Numbered from the stretch's first letter, positions 35,972-48,551 are shown. The stretch: DNA of 64,000 bases from Ooceraea biroi (GCF_003672135.1 NC_039515.1:3534001-3598000); one strand, 5' to 3'. The notes: generated from the sequence alone by a model not told the origin. Made by a program: numbers and translations.

Positions 35972-38433
35972 ATGACCGGCCTGGGCATGGATTTCGAGGA
36001 TGATTTCTTCTTCGAGGAGGACAAAATGTTGGTTATGGCCAATCGCCGGGACTAATTGTCGTTAGCTGTAACTCGTCACGCTGCATTACAGTCTCAATGT
36101 GCTTTCTTTTGGTCGTAACATGCATGCCTGAATTGCCGCGGTGCGGTGGAGCAGTTTGACTCGAGCGGGTGACGCGACCTTGACGTCCGCAAAGGGCGGT
36201 ACGCCCGGAGATTCGTGTGGCCCGACCACGGACAAAGCTTCTATCGCTCTGACCACCGTACCATCGGCTAGCGTCGAATTGCACCAACTGGCTATGATGG
36301 AAGATCGCATGTACGCACTGTTCTTTCCACGTGACAATTACGTTTACTCTCTATTCTCCCATCTGGCTTTACACGCGCCTCTTATCCCACGAAATTTCAA
36401 TTCTCTCCTTCTCTATTGTCGCTTATCGTATTGGGACTTAGACCAGACATAGAGCTGGTCATGCAAGATCAGTGTACACAGCAGCGACTCACCAATCAGA
36501 TGTAAGTCTTCTCATGGAGCATTTTTTATTGTCAGATTAGGATCATCACCTATAAACGATGATATGAAAATATTTTTTCTTGTGTATGTGTGATGATAAT
36601 TGCAATCTTTAATTTGAAAGCATTTTTATTACGAGATTATACGTAGTGTACAACTGGTACTAGTAAGTATTCATGCAAATTGTGAGTAGTGTTTTTATGT
36701 ACAAATGTCTGATTGTTAGTGATCGTTTTTGATAACTTTGTCCACTTTTAATGAAATTATTTATTTATAACGATGACACAAAACATAGGTAAGAATCAAA
36801 GTTTTATAGTTTTTATAAGTAGAGTGTGAAACTTGCTTATTTATTTTTATATAATATATTTATACAATACTTTATTCTCATTTGAGATAAATTTCCACTA
36901 AGAAATTTTTATATGCTTTGCGCATATAAACTTTTATTTGCTACATTGCATATTTGTATTTTAATAGCTAAAGCAGTTTTTTATCATGCGTTTGCTTTTT
37001 CTTTTCGCTGTGTTTACTGACATATTTATTCTTACATTCGTTCTTCCTTTTGAACATCAGGGGCATGACAATCACGTCCGGGAATGTCATGATACAGAAG
37101 GATGCCAGCAATCTCATTGGCATCAGCATCGGCGGCGGCGCGCCGCTTTGTCCATGTTTGTACATCGTGCAGATATTCGACAATACACCCGTCGCCTTGG
37201 ACGGCACTCTGCAAGCCGGGGATGAGCTTGTGGCAGTGAACGGAGCGTCGGTAAGGGGCAAGACTAAAGTGGAGGTCGCAAAGATGATACAATCCTGCAA
37301 TTCGCAAGTCAGCATCAATTATAACAAGTTACATGCCGATCCGAAACAAGGCCGCACACTCGACATCGCTCTCAAAAAGGCGAGTGCAGCCGATCATGTC
37401 CGCATATCCTACTACATCCTGTTCCGCTTCAATTGAATAACCGTGAACATTCCGCTTCGTAGGTGAAGCACAGACTGGTCGAAGGGATGGGTAGCACTAC
37501 AGCAGACGCGCTCGGCCTGTCGCGGGCCATTCTGTGCAACGATGCCCTCGTCCAAAGGCTGATGGCGTTGAAGCGTACGGAGAACTTTTACAGAGGTCTC
37601 GTCGCGCATGCCAAGGCTACCTTGCACGCCTTTTTTGATCTGACGCAGATCTACAAAGGTATTTTTTTTTCTTTATCAAGCATCGTAATTACCGTCGTAT
37701 CGCGCGTATCGATTTATTCGATTGGTTCGTTTCAGTGTTTGGAGACGCCTTCGCGGCTATAGGGGTGCGAGAGCCGCAGCCGCGCGCCAGCGAGGCTTTC
37801 AGGCAGTTCGGCGAGCAGCACAGGCAAATGGAGAAATTCGGAGTGACGATGCTGAAGACTCTGAAGCCAATACTGAACGACCTGGGAACGTACCTGAATA
37901 AAGCCATACCGGACACGCGCTTGACAATCAGCAAGTACGCCGACGCAAAGTTCGAGTACCTGTCTTACTGCCTGAAGGTGAAGGAGCTGGACGACGAGGA
38001 GCAGAGCTGCGCCGCTCTACAGGAACCGCTTTACCGCGTGGAAACGGGCAATTACGAGTACCGTCTGGTGCTGAGGTGTCGGCAAGAAGCTCGCGCGAGG
38101 TTCGCCAAGCTCCGCTCGGACGTGCTGGTGAAGCTCGAGTTGCTGGACAACAAGCACGTTCAAGACGTGGTGTGGCAGCTGCACAAGTTCGCTGCCGGCC
38201 TGGCCAAGTACTACGCCAGCACCCGGGATCTGTTGTCGGTGGTGACGCTGTTCCCGGTTGAAGTGGATCTGTCGCATTCCGCGTTCCAGTACAAATCCAC
38301 TGGCCCGCAAACGTTTGCGGATGCGAGCGATGACATCGAAGAGTATGAGCCGGAAGAGAAACAACAGAACGTGAACGAGGAGCTTCTTATCGACACGTCG
38401 AATTTTCCGCCGGAAACAACCGACAATACATAG
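35972..38433 (+). CDS. PICK1: PICK1, PDZ-BAR scaffold protein
   Basis: Peripheral membrane protein that binds receptor C-termini (glutamate receptors, PKC) through PDZ and bends membranes through an arfaptin-type BAR domain. Exons: 35972-36027, 37061-37379, 37463-37658, 37736-38433; 422 residues (human 415). N-terminus MTGLGMDFEDDFFFEEDKMG. PDZ at about 20-108 with the carboxylate loop NLIGISIGGG, CPCLYIVQIFDNTPVALDG and GKTKVEVAKMIQ. BAR at about 150-360 with TADALGLSRAILCND, REPQPRASEAFRQF, LNKAIPDTRLTISKYADAKF, EYLSYCLKVKELDDEE and RCRQEARARF. The tail is acidic (DDIEEYEPEE). Intron 2 needs a GC donor (AAAAAG|GCGAGT) to keep the frame KK|VKHRL. Intron 1 (36028-37060, 1.03 kb) holds nothing recognised. 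Confidence 0.97.
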
Positions 38434-39424
38434 CGATGCTTATTGAACTCTCGAAAGAACCTCGAAGTAGATAAGACGATTTTTATAACGGTTGGCAATG
38501 TATAGGAAGGCTTAAATTAATTCCGTCACGTCCAATGGACGATACATTCCCTTTGATGCATTTCTTAATTGTTCTATAGAACAGAGAAAGTATTGTTTAC
38601 CTAATCTTTCATTATGCATAATGCAGTATATAAATGATAATATTTCTGCGTAACTATTCGCTGTATATAATACGACAGAACGTAATAACTACTTTAAATA
38701 TGTGTCACAATTCACAGATACGAAGTACGTGTTTTTAATACCTTTTCATCTATGTATTTTCAAAAATATGTTTAGCAAACAAATTATTCCTTATCTAGTA
38801 TTGTTTTCTAAGTCGAAGCAATATTTGTATTGAACATAAGATGATGTTAATTAGCAAATGCGACAGATAGATATTTATAAACTATATAAATATAACATAT
38901 AATGTAGTACGTAACATGTACTACTAATTGTATATTTACAATAATAAGTTAATATATACAAAAATTATTATATTATTTACGACATGTGAAGATTGCTTTG
39001 CGTCACAGTTGCAATTTCTAAAATTTCATTAGCAAAACAAAATAATATTCTTTAATATTATATATATATATATTATATTTAACATGATTATTCTTAAAAT
39101 AATTTGTTTAGAGCAACAAAGCAAATAATTACAGGACGCGGCATTTATTGCGCATGCGTCTCATTTTGCTGCCTGCACGTCACGTGAATCGGTTGCTTCT
39201 TTTTTGGGACCAATAGTATTTCGCGTACATTGAAACGCAGCCACAGCTACTACGCATGCGCGAGAAGGTAGCCAGAGCCGCATCCGGCACGAAAGTTCTC
39301 TTCGCTCTTCCGAGGTCACCCGAACTCGTGTGCTTGTTCTCTCTCTGGAGCTAAGGCCGCATCGGCGACTTGCACAGATTCTAAGTTCCATCCGGCTTTC
39401 AGCAACAAAATCTAAACAGCAAAA
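38434..39424. other. PICK1 3-prime region and RpLP1 promoter
   Basis: AT-rich PICK1 3-prime UTR and spacer up to about 39130, then the CpG-containing RpLP1 promoter with two NRF-1-like palindromes and a CCAAT-type motif (gggaccaatag, 39207-39217). Confidence 0.5.
39149..39262 (+). promoter_or_regulatory. Two NRF-1/EWG-like palindromes upstream of RpLP1
   Basis: TGCGCATGCG at 39149-39158 and CGCATGCGCG at 39253-39262 match the GCGCATGCGC core bound by NRF-1 (Erect wing in insects). They lie 160-280 bp before the RpLP1 start codon, with a CCAAT-type motif between them. Pyrimidine tracts further on (for example ttctctctctgg near 39335) could be the TOP start site. Confidence 0.4.
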
Positions 39425-40830
39425 ATGGTTTCCGAGGCCGAGCTCGCTTGCGTTTACTCCGCACTGATCCTCGTTGACGACGATATCGCCGTAACTGTGA
39501 GTACATCACACGGGGTAACCCTGTCGCTTTGCTTTCATCTTCCTTTATTGTTTCTATCATTTCTATTGTCTTACCTATGTATCTTACCGATATTCTTGAT
39601 GCGTATTCGTTAAATCTTAAATCGCAGCTGTGTTATTTTTTAATTAACTTTGTTACTGAAACGAAATTACATCCTCGTCCATTAACCTCTAACGAGCGGC
39701 GTGCTGAATCATACACGTGCTTGTAGTTAAAATGATTATTTAAAAATAGATTTAGGCGATTTGTGTAGTGAAATGTAAAACTAATATATCACAATTAAAT
39801 ATTTGTTAAAAAATTTGCCACTTAAGAAATTAAGATATTTCTTTATTAACAAAATTTAAGTGTTTATGATATAGGATCTCGTGTAGAATAAAAAACTAAT
39901 GTGAATATATTGCATTATCAACTCATTGTGTTTCTGTTTACATAGGGTGAGAAAATACAGACAATTCTGAAGGCGGCAAACGTAAATGTCGAGTCTTACT
40001 GGCCTGGACTTTTCGCCAAAGCGTTGGAGGGTGTAAATGTTAAAGAACTGATCACCAAGATCGGATCTGGTGTTGGAGCTGCACCTGCAGCTGGTGGTAC
40101 GTATACGTTTTTCTATTAGTAAAGCATAACCATTGTGATTTTCAAGTAACACAATATTTTTTATGATGATTTATTTGCAATATATAGTAGAATTAAATAG
40201 AAGTTTTAGTTTGTCCTCGTCATCCACCGATCTAGATTAATTAAATTGCTAGCTCGGTCAGCGAAAGAGGAAAAAGCAAATGTAAACGAAGCTTTTTCTG
40301 GTTTTATCGATAGAGATATTACCGCTAAGTTTTGTCAGCGACATTACATTAAATTTGCAGTTTGTAATATATTTCTAGTTATACACTGCAATATAAATTT
40401 ATTTTCACTTTATAGATTTATATCAGGAAACATATTTATAAGAGCATCGTTAATCGTTGCTCAGCAAAAGTAATTATTCGTATTTTGTACTTTTAGCTCC
40501 CGCTGCTGCAGCGCCCGCCAGTACCGAGGCTGCTCCAGCTAAGGAGGAGAAGAAGAAGGAGGAACCGGAGGAGGAGTCGGACGATGACATGGGCTTCGGT
40601 AAGTCACGTTGAATTTACGATTTACTTTTTTAATAGCCACGAAGATCAACCGAAACAAACACGATAAAGAATCTTCCATGATTAGTATAGCATGTATTAG
40701 CTACAGAATGCACGTATGTGTCGACGAATCTTGAAATGAGAATACGATGAAACAGATTATCCTACTTCCGAGGAACGTAATTAATTCTAATCACATTGCA
40801 CTATTTCTGGTTACAGGTCTATTCGACTAA
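39425..40830 (+). CDS. RpLP1: 60S acidic ribosomal protein P1
   Basis: Stalk protein of the large ribosomal subunit that, as a heterodimer with P2, binds elongation factors. Exons: 39425-39496, 39946-40096, 40497-40598, 40817-40830; 112 residues, the normal length. Visible features: MVSEAELACVYSALIL start, KIQTILKAANVNVESYWPGL, an Ala-rich hinge (APAAAAPAST), a charged KEEKKKEEPEEES stretch and the diagnostic C-terminal SDDDMGFGLFD. The last coding exon encodes only GLFD. All introns are gt-ag. Poly(A) signals at 40886-40891 and 40899-40904. Confidence 0.98.
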
Positions 40831-40904
40831 GCTCAAGGATCGCGATTGGTCCATTCCTTTTTATGTATGTACAGTTATATTGTACAATAAACTGTTACAA
40901 TAAA

Positions 40905-42336
40905 CAGTGAAACATTTGACAAAAGGTATATATATGTATATATGTATACTTTCTTTTCAACCATAGAAAAGCGATCGCGTGAGGATATACTTTTCTCCGT
41001 TCGCGTAATCCTTGTCCTATCGTGCAATCATATATATATATATATATTTTTTTTTTATGGATATCGATGAGATACGCGCGGAACACCACGTTCGACGAAC
41101 TCCACGTGGGATGAAAATATATAATTTTCTACCTCTGTTCTGTATAATTATACGCATACGTACGTCCAAATTCTACGTTTCTCGTAACGTGTATTACACT
41201 ATCAACGGACGTAACATGTATACTATTAACTGGACTACGGGGTACTAGCCAAGTCGCTACGCTATGTACTCCTCGGCGATCCATGCTGATCTCGATAATG
41301 CGCTCTAACGAATCCTATCGACATTTATCCCGCGGCATTTAGTAACAATTACTCCGTCGTTGAAAGAACCTGCTCCCATTGACGGATCTATCTTTACTAA
41401 TCTACCCCACGTAGCAAAGTGAGTACGGCTCTGTACGTATATTTTCGTCGCGATGATATCGTAGAACCCCAACTTGTACGCGATCATTACAATTTGTCGT
41501 GGAGTGATTCGATTCTATTACGTATTTATGCTGTTCACTAAAGCGCCCCGACGGTCGATATCCCGCCGTTTCATCACTGATCAGTTGGTGTGTATGTGGA
41601 ACGGAAATCGTCTCGTCATGTACATTTGCTTGTACATAAAAACCCGGTTGGCATATCAAATCCTATTATCGCAACTTTCTTTGTCTTTGGTGTGATAAAA
41701 AAAAAGAAGATTCGACACACAGAGCGAGTGCAAAATGTGCCGAGTGTCGTTTCACGCGCGGATCGGTTCAGGTACGGCTCTCTTCAACAAGCAAGAGAGA
41801 ATCGGAGTATCAGCTTAACGATCAATTATAAATATAATGCTCGCACGAGGGAGAGAGAGAGAGAGAGACTCGGTGCAAGCAGAAAATAGATATCTAGCAA
41901 TCGCATGACTGTGCTGTCGAAACCCACTTGGCAGACTTTGCAACTCGCTGGTTACACATTGTGCGTATAACAAAAGCAAATATATACATATGTATCTCAA
42001 GCGCAGACAATCGATGCAGGTACATATACGTAGTCCGAAAAGACGGTCGTTCAATCATCACAGAAGTGTACGACCGAGAATACCGTACTACACCACAAAA
42101 AGCAACAGCTAACTAACGGTGATACGGTCTGCATCGTTTTCCCGACGAAGGTGTACACCTGGAAGCAACTTATCAGAAGCCCGCCTTACATCTAAGTCAA
42201 CCGATCCAAGCGCGGAGAAGCCCTCTCGGGATTCCACGAACGTCTGATTCGTTCAAAGCGATCATGATATATATATTTTACCAACGACGCGTACTCCCTC
42301 GCGTACATATATGCTCCAGCTCTAGCAGCGATTCTC
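40905..42336. other. Convergent spacer between RpLP1 and synaptotagmin
   Basis: Contains the probable 3-prime UTR of the synaptotagmin-like gene on the minus strand, a TA/T-rich run at 41030-41057 and a (GA)n run at about 41849-41868. No coding feature was recognised. Confidence 0.5.
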
Positions 42337-44528
42337 TTAATCTTTCGATTCACTGTTATCACCGCGCTGCGCCTCCGGCTCCGAGAGCGGTAACCATTGC
42401 GCCGAGGCACCTTTCCCGGACAGCACACGTTGGAACAGCTCCCTTTGGCACGAGCTGGACACCTCGCATTTCGCCAAGAGATCGCCGTTGGCTCGCAAAA
42501 CAGAGAATTGTAAGACACACTTCGGCAACACGTCGCTAGTAACGTCGAAGCTAAGGATGTCGTTCCACACGGGACTGCTGGCCTCCTGTTGTACGCTCGA
42601 TTTCTTCTTCTTGAAGCTCTTACCGTCCTGCATGAGCGACACCTGAACACCACGAGACGATTAGCCATCTGCGAGATACGCAGGACTCGAGGAAGACCCG
42701 CATACGTACCTTCACGTATGGATTCGCGTTCGCGGGATCGTCGAGCACAGGTAGATTTCTTGCTCGCACGACAATAATCGTTAACTTCTCTATAGACACC
42801 TGATATGAGATCGAAACCATCAGTTCTCCCAGGGGCGGCGCCTTGAAGCCACCCTCCGCTCCGTATCGCAGAACTGGCCTCGTGACGGTGATCAGATTCG
42901 AGCCGAGATCCGGTATGGAGGATAAGGGGAGCTGCACGTAGCCCAGGCCACGGTGGCGGGTGAACGCATCGAAATCGTACAGCAAGACCTCCAACGTTCT
43001 CCCGGCCAATGATGATTCAGGCGCCACTTCGAAGACGAAGTCTTCGTCGAATACTGAGGAACGGAATTTTGAATCCGTCAGCAATTTTTTAACGCTTCGA
43101 TAATTCGCGGTCATGTTTCGTAACGATTACGAGTAAATGGGAAATTTTTACCCGGATTCAGAGTACGCCTGTGTATCGTGGTTTGCCACACGTTGCTTCT
43201 ATCAGGTAGCAAACGTATCTTGGCGTAAGGATCCGCGATACCACTCAATTCTCGAGCACGCAGATCGTGCGCCTTTAAAGTGCGAGAAGAGGAAAACATT
43301 TTTTATTTCTAAATTTAATGACGAATTTAATGAATACGTGACGCGTCATATAACAGATTGTAAGTACTACCTCGATGAGTCTCACAGTAAGTATCCCGGC
43401 GTTAGCGTCGTATAGCAATCCCAACTTTAATTCACCCCTGATCTCGTCGGACGAGGAGGTCGACGAGGAGGATGAGAGCTATGATACAGAAATACATTGT
43501 ACATGCAATTGTGGGAGGATAGACGACGGCACAGCGAAACCTTATGACGTACCTTATGTCGTGGAGCCGACTCGATTTCGACACTGTTCAATCTGGACTG
43601 AGATCCATCCAAGCTCCGTGTCGGCGGCTTGACGATCACCATACGTTTCTCGGACGCGACCACCGCGCCTTCCGGAAGAGGCGGTGTGAGGGGACTCATC
43701 GGAGAAGGAGGAATGTTATCTGATTCTGAGAGGTGGTGCATAACTGCGAATAGAAAAAATTTAGATATATAATAGAAGAAAGAGTATTAATCTTCTTTAA
43801 AAAAAAAAAAAAACTACCAATACTTCAATTTTCAAGATTCGTATACCTCTTCTGGGAGAATCACTGGCGATGCTGTCAAATACATGATCAGATTGCCACT
43901 CATCGTCGTCCGAGTGACTGTCACTACGTCTGGTAATTTTATTATCCCGCGAAAGCGCGACTCCGCTGCCGAGACCGACTAGAACGTCCTTCGACGATCT
44001 GGCTGCCTCTTCGGCTCTGTCCAATAAATCTTTTTCAAACCTGAGAAGAAAATTATTACATTTATTTTTCAATATAGTGAGATCCGTCCAAATCTATTAT
44101 CACAACCATCCTACAATTATTTAAATATATATTTTGCTTAGATTTGTGAATTTAAAGCAGGCGATATAACTTTTCTAAATCATACAAAATTTGTTATTAT
44201 TTTGATTATAAATGTTTTCATTAGATTATTAAATAAGTTATTGTTTTATAAGTGATAGCTGCGGGAAATTATATCTTTCGTCAAGAATCATCCTACGATA
44301 CTTTATGTAGATTGGGATAAACATACGTTATATGATAATGTAAAATATCGTTCATCAAAAATATATCAATGAAAATACTTGCCAGTTGAGTGGTCCTCCG
44401 ACCGAAGTAAGCAGCGGCAACCGCCGGCGACGCGCGCAAATGGTGTAAACGATCACCGCCGAGATTGCTCCGGTGGCGGCTCCGACCGTGCCCAGAACGG
44501 CGACCACTCCAGCACCGTGAACATCCAT
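42337..44528 (-). CDS. Atypical synaptotagmin (two C2 domains, Syt12-like)
   Basis: Predicted vesicle membrane protein with tandem C2 domains. Exons: 44528-44383, 44040-43847, 43743-43553, 43478-43371, 43272-43152, 43053-42710, 42642-42337; 469 residues, all phases consistent. A single transmembrane helix at about 6-31 is followed by the basic stop-transfer RRRR. The linker is Ser/Pro-rich. C2A at about 192-310 (GELKLGLLYDANAGILTV, SGIADPYAKIRLLPD, LLYDFDAF) and C2B at about 329-455 (GELMVSISY, YVKVSLMQDG, KKKKS). Some Ca2+ ligands are missing: C2A has Glu and Arg at two Asp positions, C2B has Asn before PYVKV and RANGDLL in loop 3, so C2B is probably Ca2+-independent, as in Syt12. Intron 1 uses a GC donor (AACTG|GCAAGT). 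A 5-prime UTR acceptor lies just before the ATG. Confidence 0.88.
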
Positions 44529-46838
44529 CTTAATTGCGAACCTGATGGATAACATCGTGACGGAATAATATCATGTCAAATGTTACATGATTTCTCGAAA
44601 ATATATACGGACTGATCGACATATCGCGAAACGTTACAGCTGTTCAACAGCTGTCATACGATCTCACGAGGAACCGGTCATGCTACATCATTATTAACTC
44701 ACACAGTCAAGTTTCATCAAGGAAACTTGGCATTTTCGCGTTTACTTTTAACACGGATAAGACCCTCGTTCCGAAAGCGGGGTTCAATCAAGATCGCCAA
44801 GCCAAGCTTGCACTTTAAACAGAATTTTCACGTAACCGAGTCTGAAGAAAGAGATTCGTCGACCACACAATGGTCACCACGCTAATTGATGCGCTGACGA
44901 ACAGTGTTTCGCAGGGGGTTGCTGGTGAAGGAGGACACAGGATGCGCTTTCCGGGAGGTAAAGCGGGGCGCAACATACGGCAGCGCGAGATGAATGCACG
45001 CACTCACCCCTGTCGTCTCCCTGTCGTGCGACGTTACATTATTCTCTGGTTCACGAGCGGATGCGAGCGAGCGCGCGGGCTACTGCCTGGCCCCGGAAAG
45101 ACGAGTCACAACTAGAACGTCGCATCAGTAAACGGGGGATAATCTGTCGGCGAGCACGATAGAGTCATGTCCACCCCGCGGCTATGTACATACGTATACG
45201 CGCGTACGCTCTCTTCCACCCCCGTGGATTTTCACCCCCTACGGAGGAGCGTGACCGCGCGTGCGCCCGTCACACGGTGCGAGGAGCACCGTTTGTCGTC
45301 TCGTTAGCGGCGACCGTAGGATCATCGAGCGACCTTGAATCGCGAGAGGGTGAGGGCCTGAGGGACGGCGCCTCGCGCGATTCCGAAACTTTTCCTACGC
45401 TCTCTCTCTCCCGTTCGCGCTCGCGCGCGTCGGAGCGTCGAACGCGCGCAAAAGCGGCGCTTTCGGGGGTAGAAAATACTGGAGACACCATCGGGCTCTG
45501 TGTAAAAAATTGGGTACCAAAAATTTGCATCACGCATGAGAGGTTTTTTACGCAATGTGAGAGAGACGTTTCGTCGATATCACGGAATCATCGAAGGTAC
45601 TTCGTAATCGAGAAGAAAATATAAAGAAAAATATAATTAATTTTTCTGGAGGTAATTTAATGTAATTTTCGTCTTCAGCAATTCTAATATAATCGCCAAT
45701 GATATATAAATATTTTATGTTTATTAATGGAAAGGGTAGGAAGACTTGGCGTTAGCTAAGGATGACGCCAACTTACATCCGACACTGCGAAACGCGACTA
45801 CCACCTACCTACCCCACCAGACTGATATGGGCCGAATCGATATCTTTACTGAGATTTCCGTGCGTAATCGCGCCCTAAATCGTTCTTCGGCTTATTGGAC
45901 ATTATTTTTTTATGGCGGATCGCGCGCCTAGCTCTGCGCGGTCTTCCACGTGCGGCAAGAAATTCCACATGCGCGATAATTAATGCAATATATATATTTC
46001 TTAGTTTTCTTTCACCTTGCTTCTTGCCGGCACGAAAGGGGGTAAAGGTCATTACTAACACCGCACGCGAAGTCTCGTTTACGAGATCGGGCGCTTTTAA
46101 TAAATTAAATAAGAGTCCAAGGATTTTTTTCTTTTCCAAGACGCAAACGAGAAGAAACGAAAACTGATTTCGTATCAAATGAATCGGACCGAGGTCTCAG
46201 CAGCGAGTTTAAAATTAGTCCAGGACGATCGATTTCCGGTGATTTTATATTATTAACAATCAGACGCGATTGTACATGATTGACGCAATTGTATCTAATA
46301 TTATATTCTCAAAGCGATATGGCGTGTTATTGATCCTTTCTTTGTTCAGCTGGAGGCATTATTGATGTAACGAGTCGACTGATTGATCTTTGATAGCGTA
46401 ATTTAACACGACTCGCGGAAACACGATCGCGTGCTCGCGAGCATTATATGGTGACAGCTAATTATGTAATTTTTCAGTAGAGGAAATTGGATAACGAAGC
46501 AAGATGTTATCAATTTGCTCAATTTACCCTATAATAAATAAATTTGAAAAAATCCTCAAAATTTTATATTGGTCTTCCTAATCAGAATTAATTCAAAAAT
46601 TATGCTTTCTCAAACATATATTTTACCTCGAAGTAGGAATTAGAATTAATATCGTAATTTCAATCTGAATTTACATGAATACGACGTGGAGGAATAATTC
46701 GAAACTGCACGCATGAGATTTTAGATATTCGCTTCAAATCTCCATTTTCCACTTGCGAAACGAAAACGTCGTGACATCTTGCAGCAACGACTGATAACCG
46801 TAACGTAACAATACCAAAGTACCAAACACTCGTCAAAA
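44529..46838. other. Divergent spacer between synaptotagmin and NDUFS6
   Basis: 2.3 kb. It includes a CpG-rich segment at about 44.8-45.5 kb that probably holds the synaptotagmin promoter and non-coding exon; the last acceptor for that gene is at about 44540. The rest is AT-rich, with no recognised coding sequence. Confidence 0.5.
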
Positions 46839-47630
46839 ATGGCGACCAGAAGAGTCAGTGGATTGTACGCTCCTCTTGGCAAGTTTTACCGAGGAAATGT
46901 ATCCTCGGTAAACGCGACGCAACGTGCATATTCCATCGCGAAAGACGGTGACAATCAGATTACCCACACCGGTCAGGTCAGTCCTGTTCATTTATGTTAT
47001 TTCACACGAAGACCTAACCTATACGTTACTTAATCCCGAACCGATTTCAACTGTAGTAAACATATTAATCGTCTACTTCTGGTGTGTTCAATGCGATTCA
47101 ATTAATAATATTAATAAATATAATTATTAATATTATTTTATAAATATAATAAATAAATAAGACAAAGCATCTTGATTATTCAAGACGTTTGCAAACAGCT
47201 GCTGTTCCTTGAGATTAATTGTTATTATCTTCTTGACAGGTGTTCGAGAAAGATGACTATCGATTAGTACGGTTTACAAACAGGCCCAAGGAGGTGAATA
47301 AAAACTGGGCGATTAATTTGATAGATGAAGTGCCGCCGTCTTCTCAGAAGGAGAGAATCGTAGCCTGCGACGGTGGTGGAGGCCCACTTGGACATCCTAA
47401 GGTTTACATAAACTTGGTATGTATATCTCTATATGGAATATTTTTATTCAGTCATTTATATCAATAATGTCTTCACTTGAATAATTAGAATAAACTGCAC
47501 GATTATAGCGAGTCTATTTTTGTTTTTAAGAACACTTGAAAACTTTTTATTTCTGTTTTTATAGGATAAACCAGGCAATCATACTTGTGGTTATTGTGGT
47601 TTGCGTTTCTACAAGGAGGATCATCATTAG
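46839..47630 (+). CDS. NDUFS6: NADH:ubiquinone oxidoreductase subunit NDUFS6 (13 kDa, complex I)
   Basis: Accessory zinc-binding subunit of the mitochondrial complex I N-module. Exons: 46839-46976, 47240-47416, 47565-47630; 126 residues, all phase 0. The first about 30 residues (MATRRVSGLYAPLGKFYRGN) are basic and hydroxylated, as in a mitochondrial presequence. Conserved core: THTGQVFEKDDY, RPKEVNKNWAINLIDEVPP, ACDGGGGPLGHPKVYINLD, then CGYCGLRF and a final HH. Zinc ligands Cys89, His98, Cys113 and Cys116 are all present. The start context is tcaaaaATGG. A poly(A) signal is at 47699-47704. Convergent with SYS1. Confidence 0.97.
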
Positions 47631-48068
47631 GTGATGATTGTATATATGAGTAGTTACTTTAATTATTAATTTATAAGTATACTTTAGAACGCAATCCTAA
47701 TAAATGTATAAAATGTATAAAATAAAAAGTTACATGCAACCCAATTGTACCTGACTGTAGTAAATAATATTTAATAAGCAACTTGAAAATATTAAGATTA
47801 TAACTTATTTATTAAATCGAATGTTCAATAATTTCATTAGACGCACACTGAATTGGAATAATTAGAAGATAATTGACGTTCGTATTCTCTCAGTTTTCGA
47901 AGGTTGCGTTTATTTATAAAAATATTCTTTTAGAAGCACACATTAGGGACTAAATAAGAGTTTTGCCAAAATTTAAAAGAAATCTCAACGTTGGCAATAG
48001 GAATATACATTTGTTGTAAAAGATTTTATTTATGTTTTATCTCGCAAGTCTTATTTGAGTTTGTCATC
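47631..48068. other. Convergent 3-prime region of NDUFS6 and SYS1
   Basis: AT-rich. Poly(A) signals: NDUFS6 at 47699-47704 (+), SYS1 at 48025-48030 (-, reads tttatt on plus). Confidence 0.55.
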
Positions 48069-48551
48069 TCATAAGGCTGTTTTTTGGCTATTCATGCTCA
48101 ACGGTATCGCTTGCAGTTCCGTTCTCATACAGAGGAATTCTCCGCAGACGCACATTATGCATAACGACACCAGATTCAAACACCACCAGCTGAAAGACGT
48201 CGGATAAGTCCCGTTATACACCCAGCAACAGATCAGGTGAATGCAGTGAGCCGTACATGCAAAGTCCATGCACAGTTTCGTTCTTTGCACTAGCCACCAT
48301 AATGCGAACGCACCCACAAGTGCGTTCAGAACAAACATAACGATAACTAATTGTCCCCCAAAGTCGCGGACGTGTATCTCTTTGTACTGGAAAGCGTAGT
48401 CCAACGATTTCGTCGAGCCCAGGATCGACGAGACGATCCAAATCCAGAATCCAAAGCAGAAGTACATGACGGTCTGCACGGCGATTATCTGGGAAATTAT
48501 GAGAATGGGATCCCATGTCGTCTTGCGGAACTGCCCAGTAAGATTATTCAT
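48069..48551 (-). CDS. SYS1: SYS1 homologue, Golgi membrane trafficking protein
   Basis: Four-pass Golgi membrane protein that recruits the ARFRP1 GTPase in endosome-to-Golgi traffic. The coding sequence is a single exon of 160 residues (human 156). Visible: MNNLTGQFRKTTWDPILIIS (human has GQFRSYVWDPLLILS), hydrophobic helices around residues 15-45, 65-90, 97-115 and 120-145, the conserved CMDFACTAHCIHLICCWVYN segment, FSWWCLN, and C-terminal GEFLCMRTELQAIPL. A probable acceptor upstream (gtcacag at about 48638) points to a non-coding first exon further 5-prime. Poly(A) signal about 40 bp after the stop. Confidence 0.96.
   Translation of the reverse strand: MNNLTGQFRKTTWDPILIISQIIAVQTVMYFCFGFWIWIVSSILGSTKSLDYAFQYKEIHVRDFGGQLVIVMFVLNALVGAFALWWLVQRTKLCMDFACTAHCIHLICCWVYNGTYPTSFSWWCLNLVSLCIMCVCGEFLCMRTELQAIPLSMNSQKTAL

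Noticed and set aside
36141..36452. 103-codon ORF in PICK1 intron 1
   Set aside because: Lies wholly within the intron between phase-matched PICK1 exons; no recognised homology.
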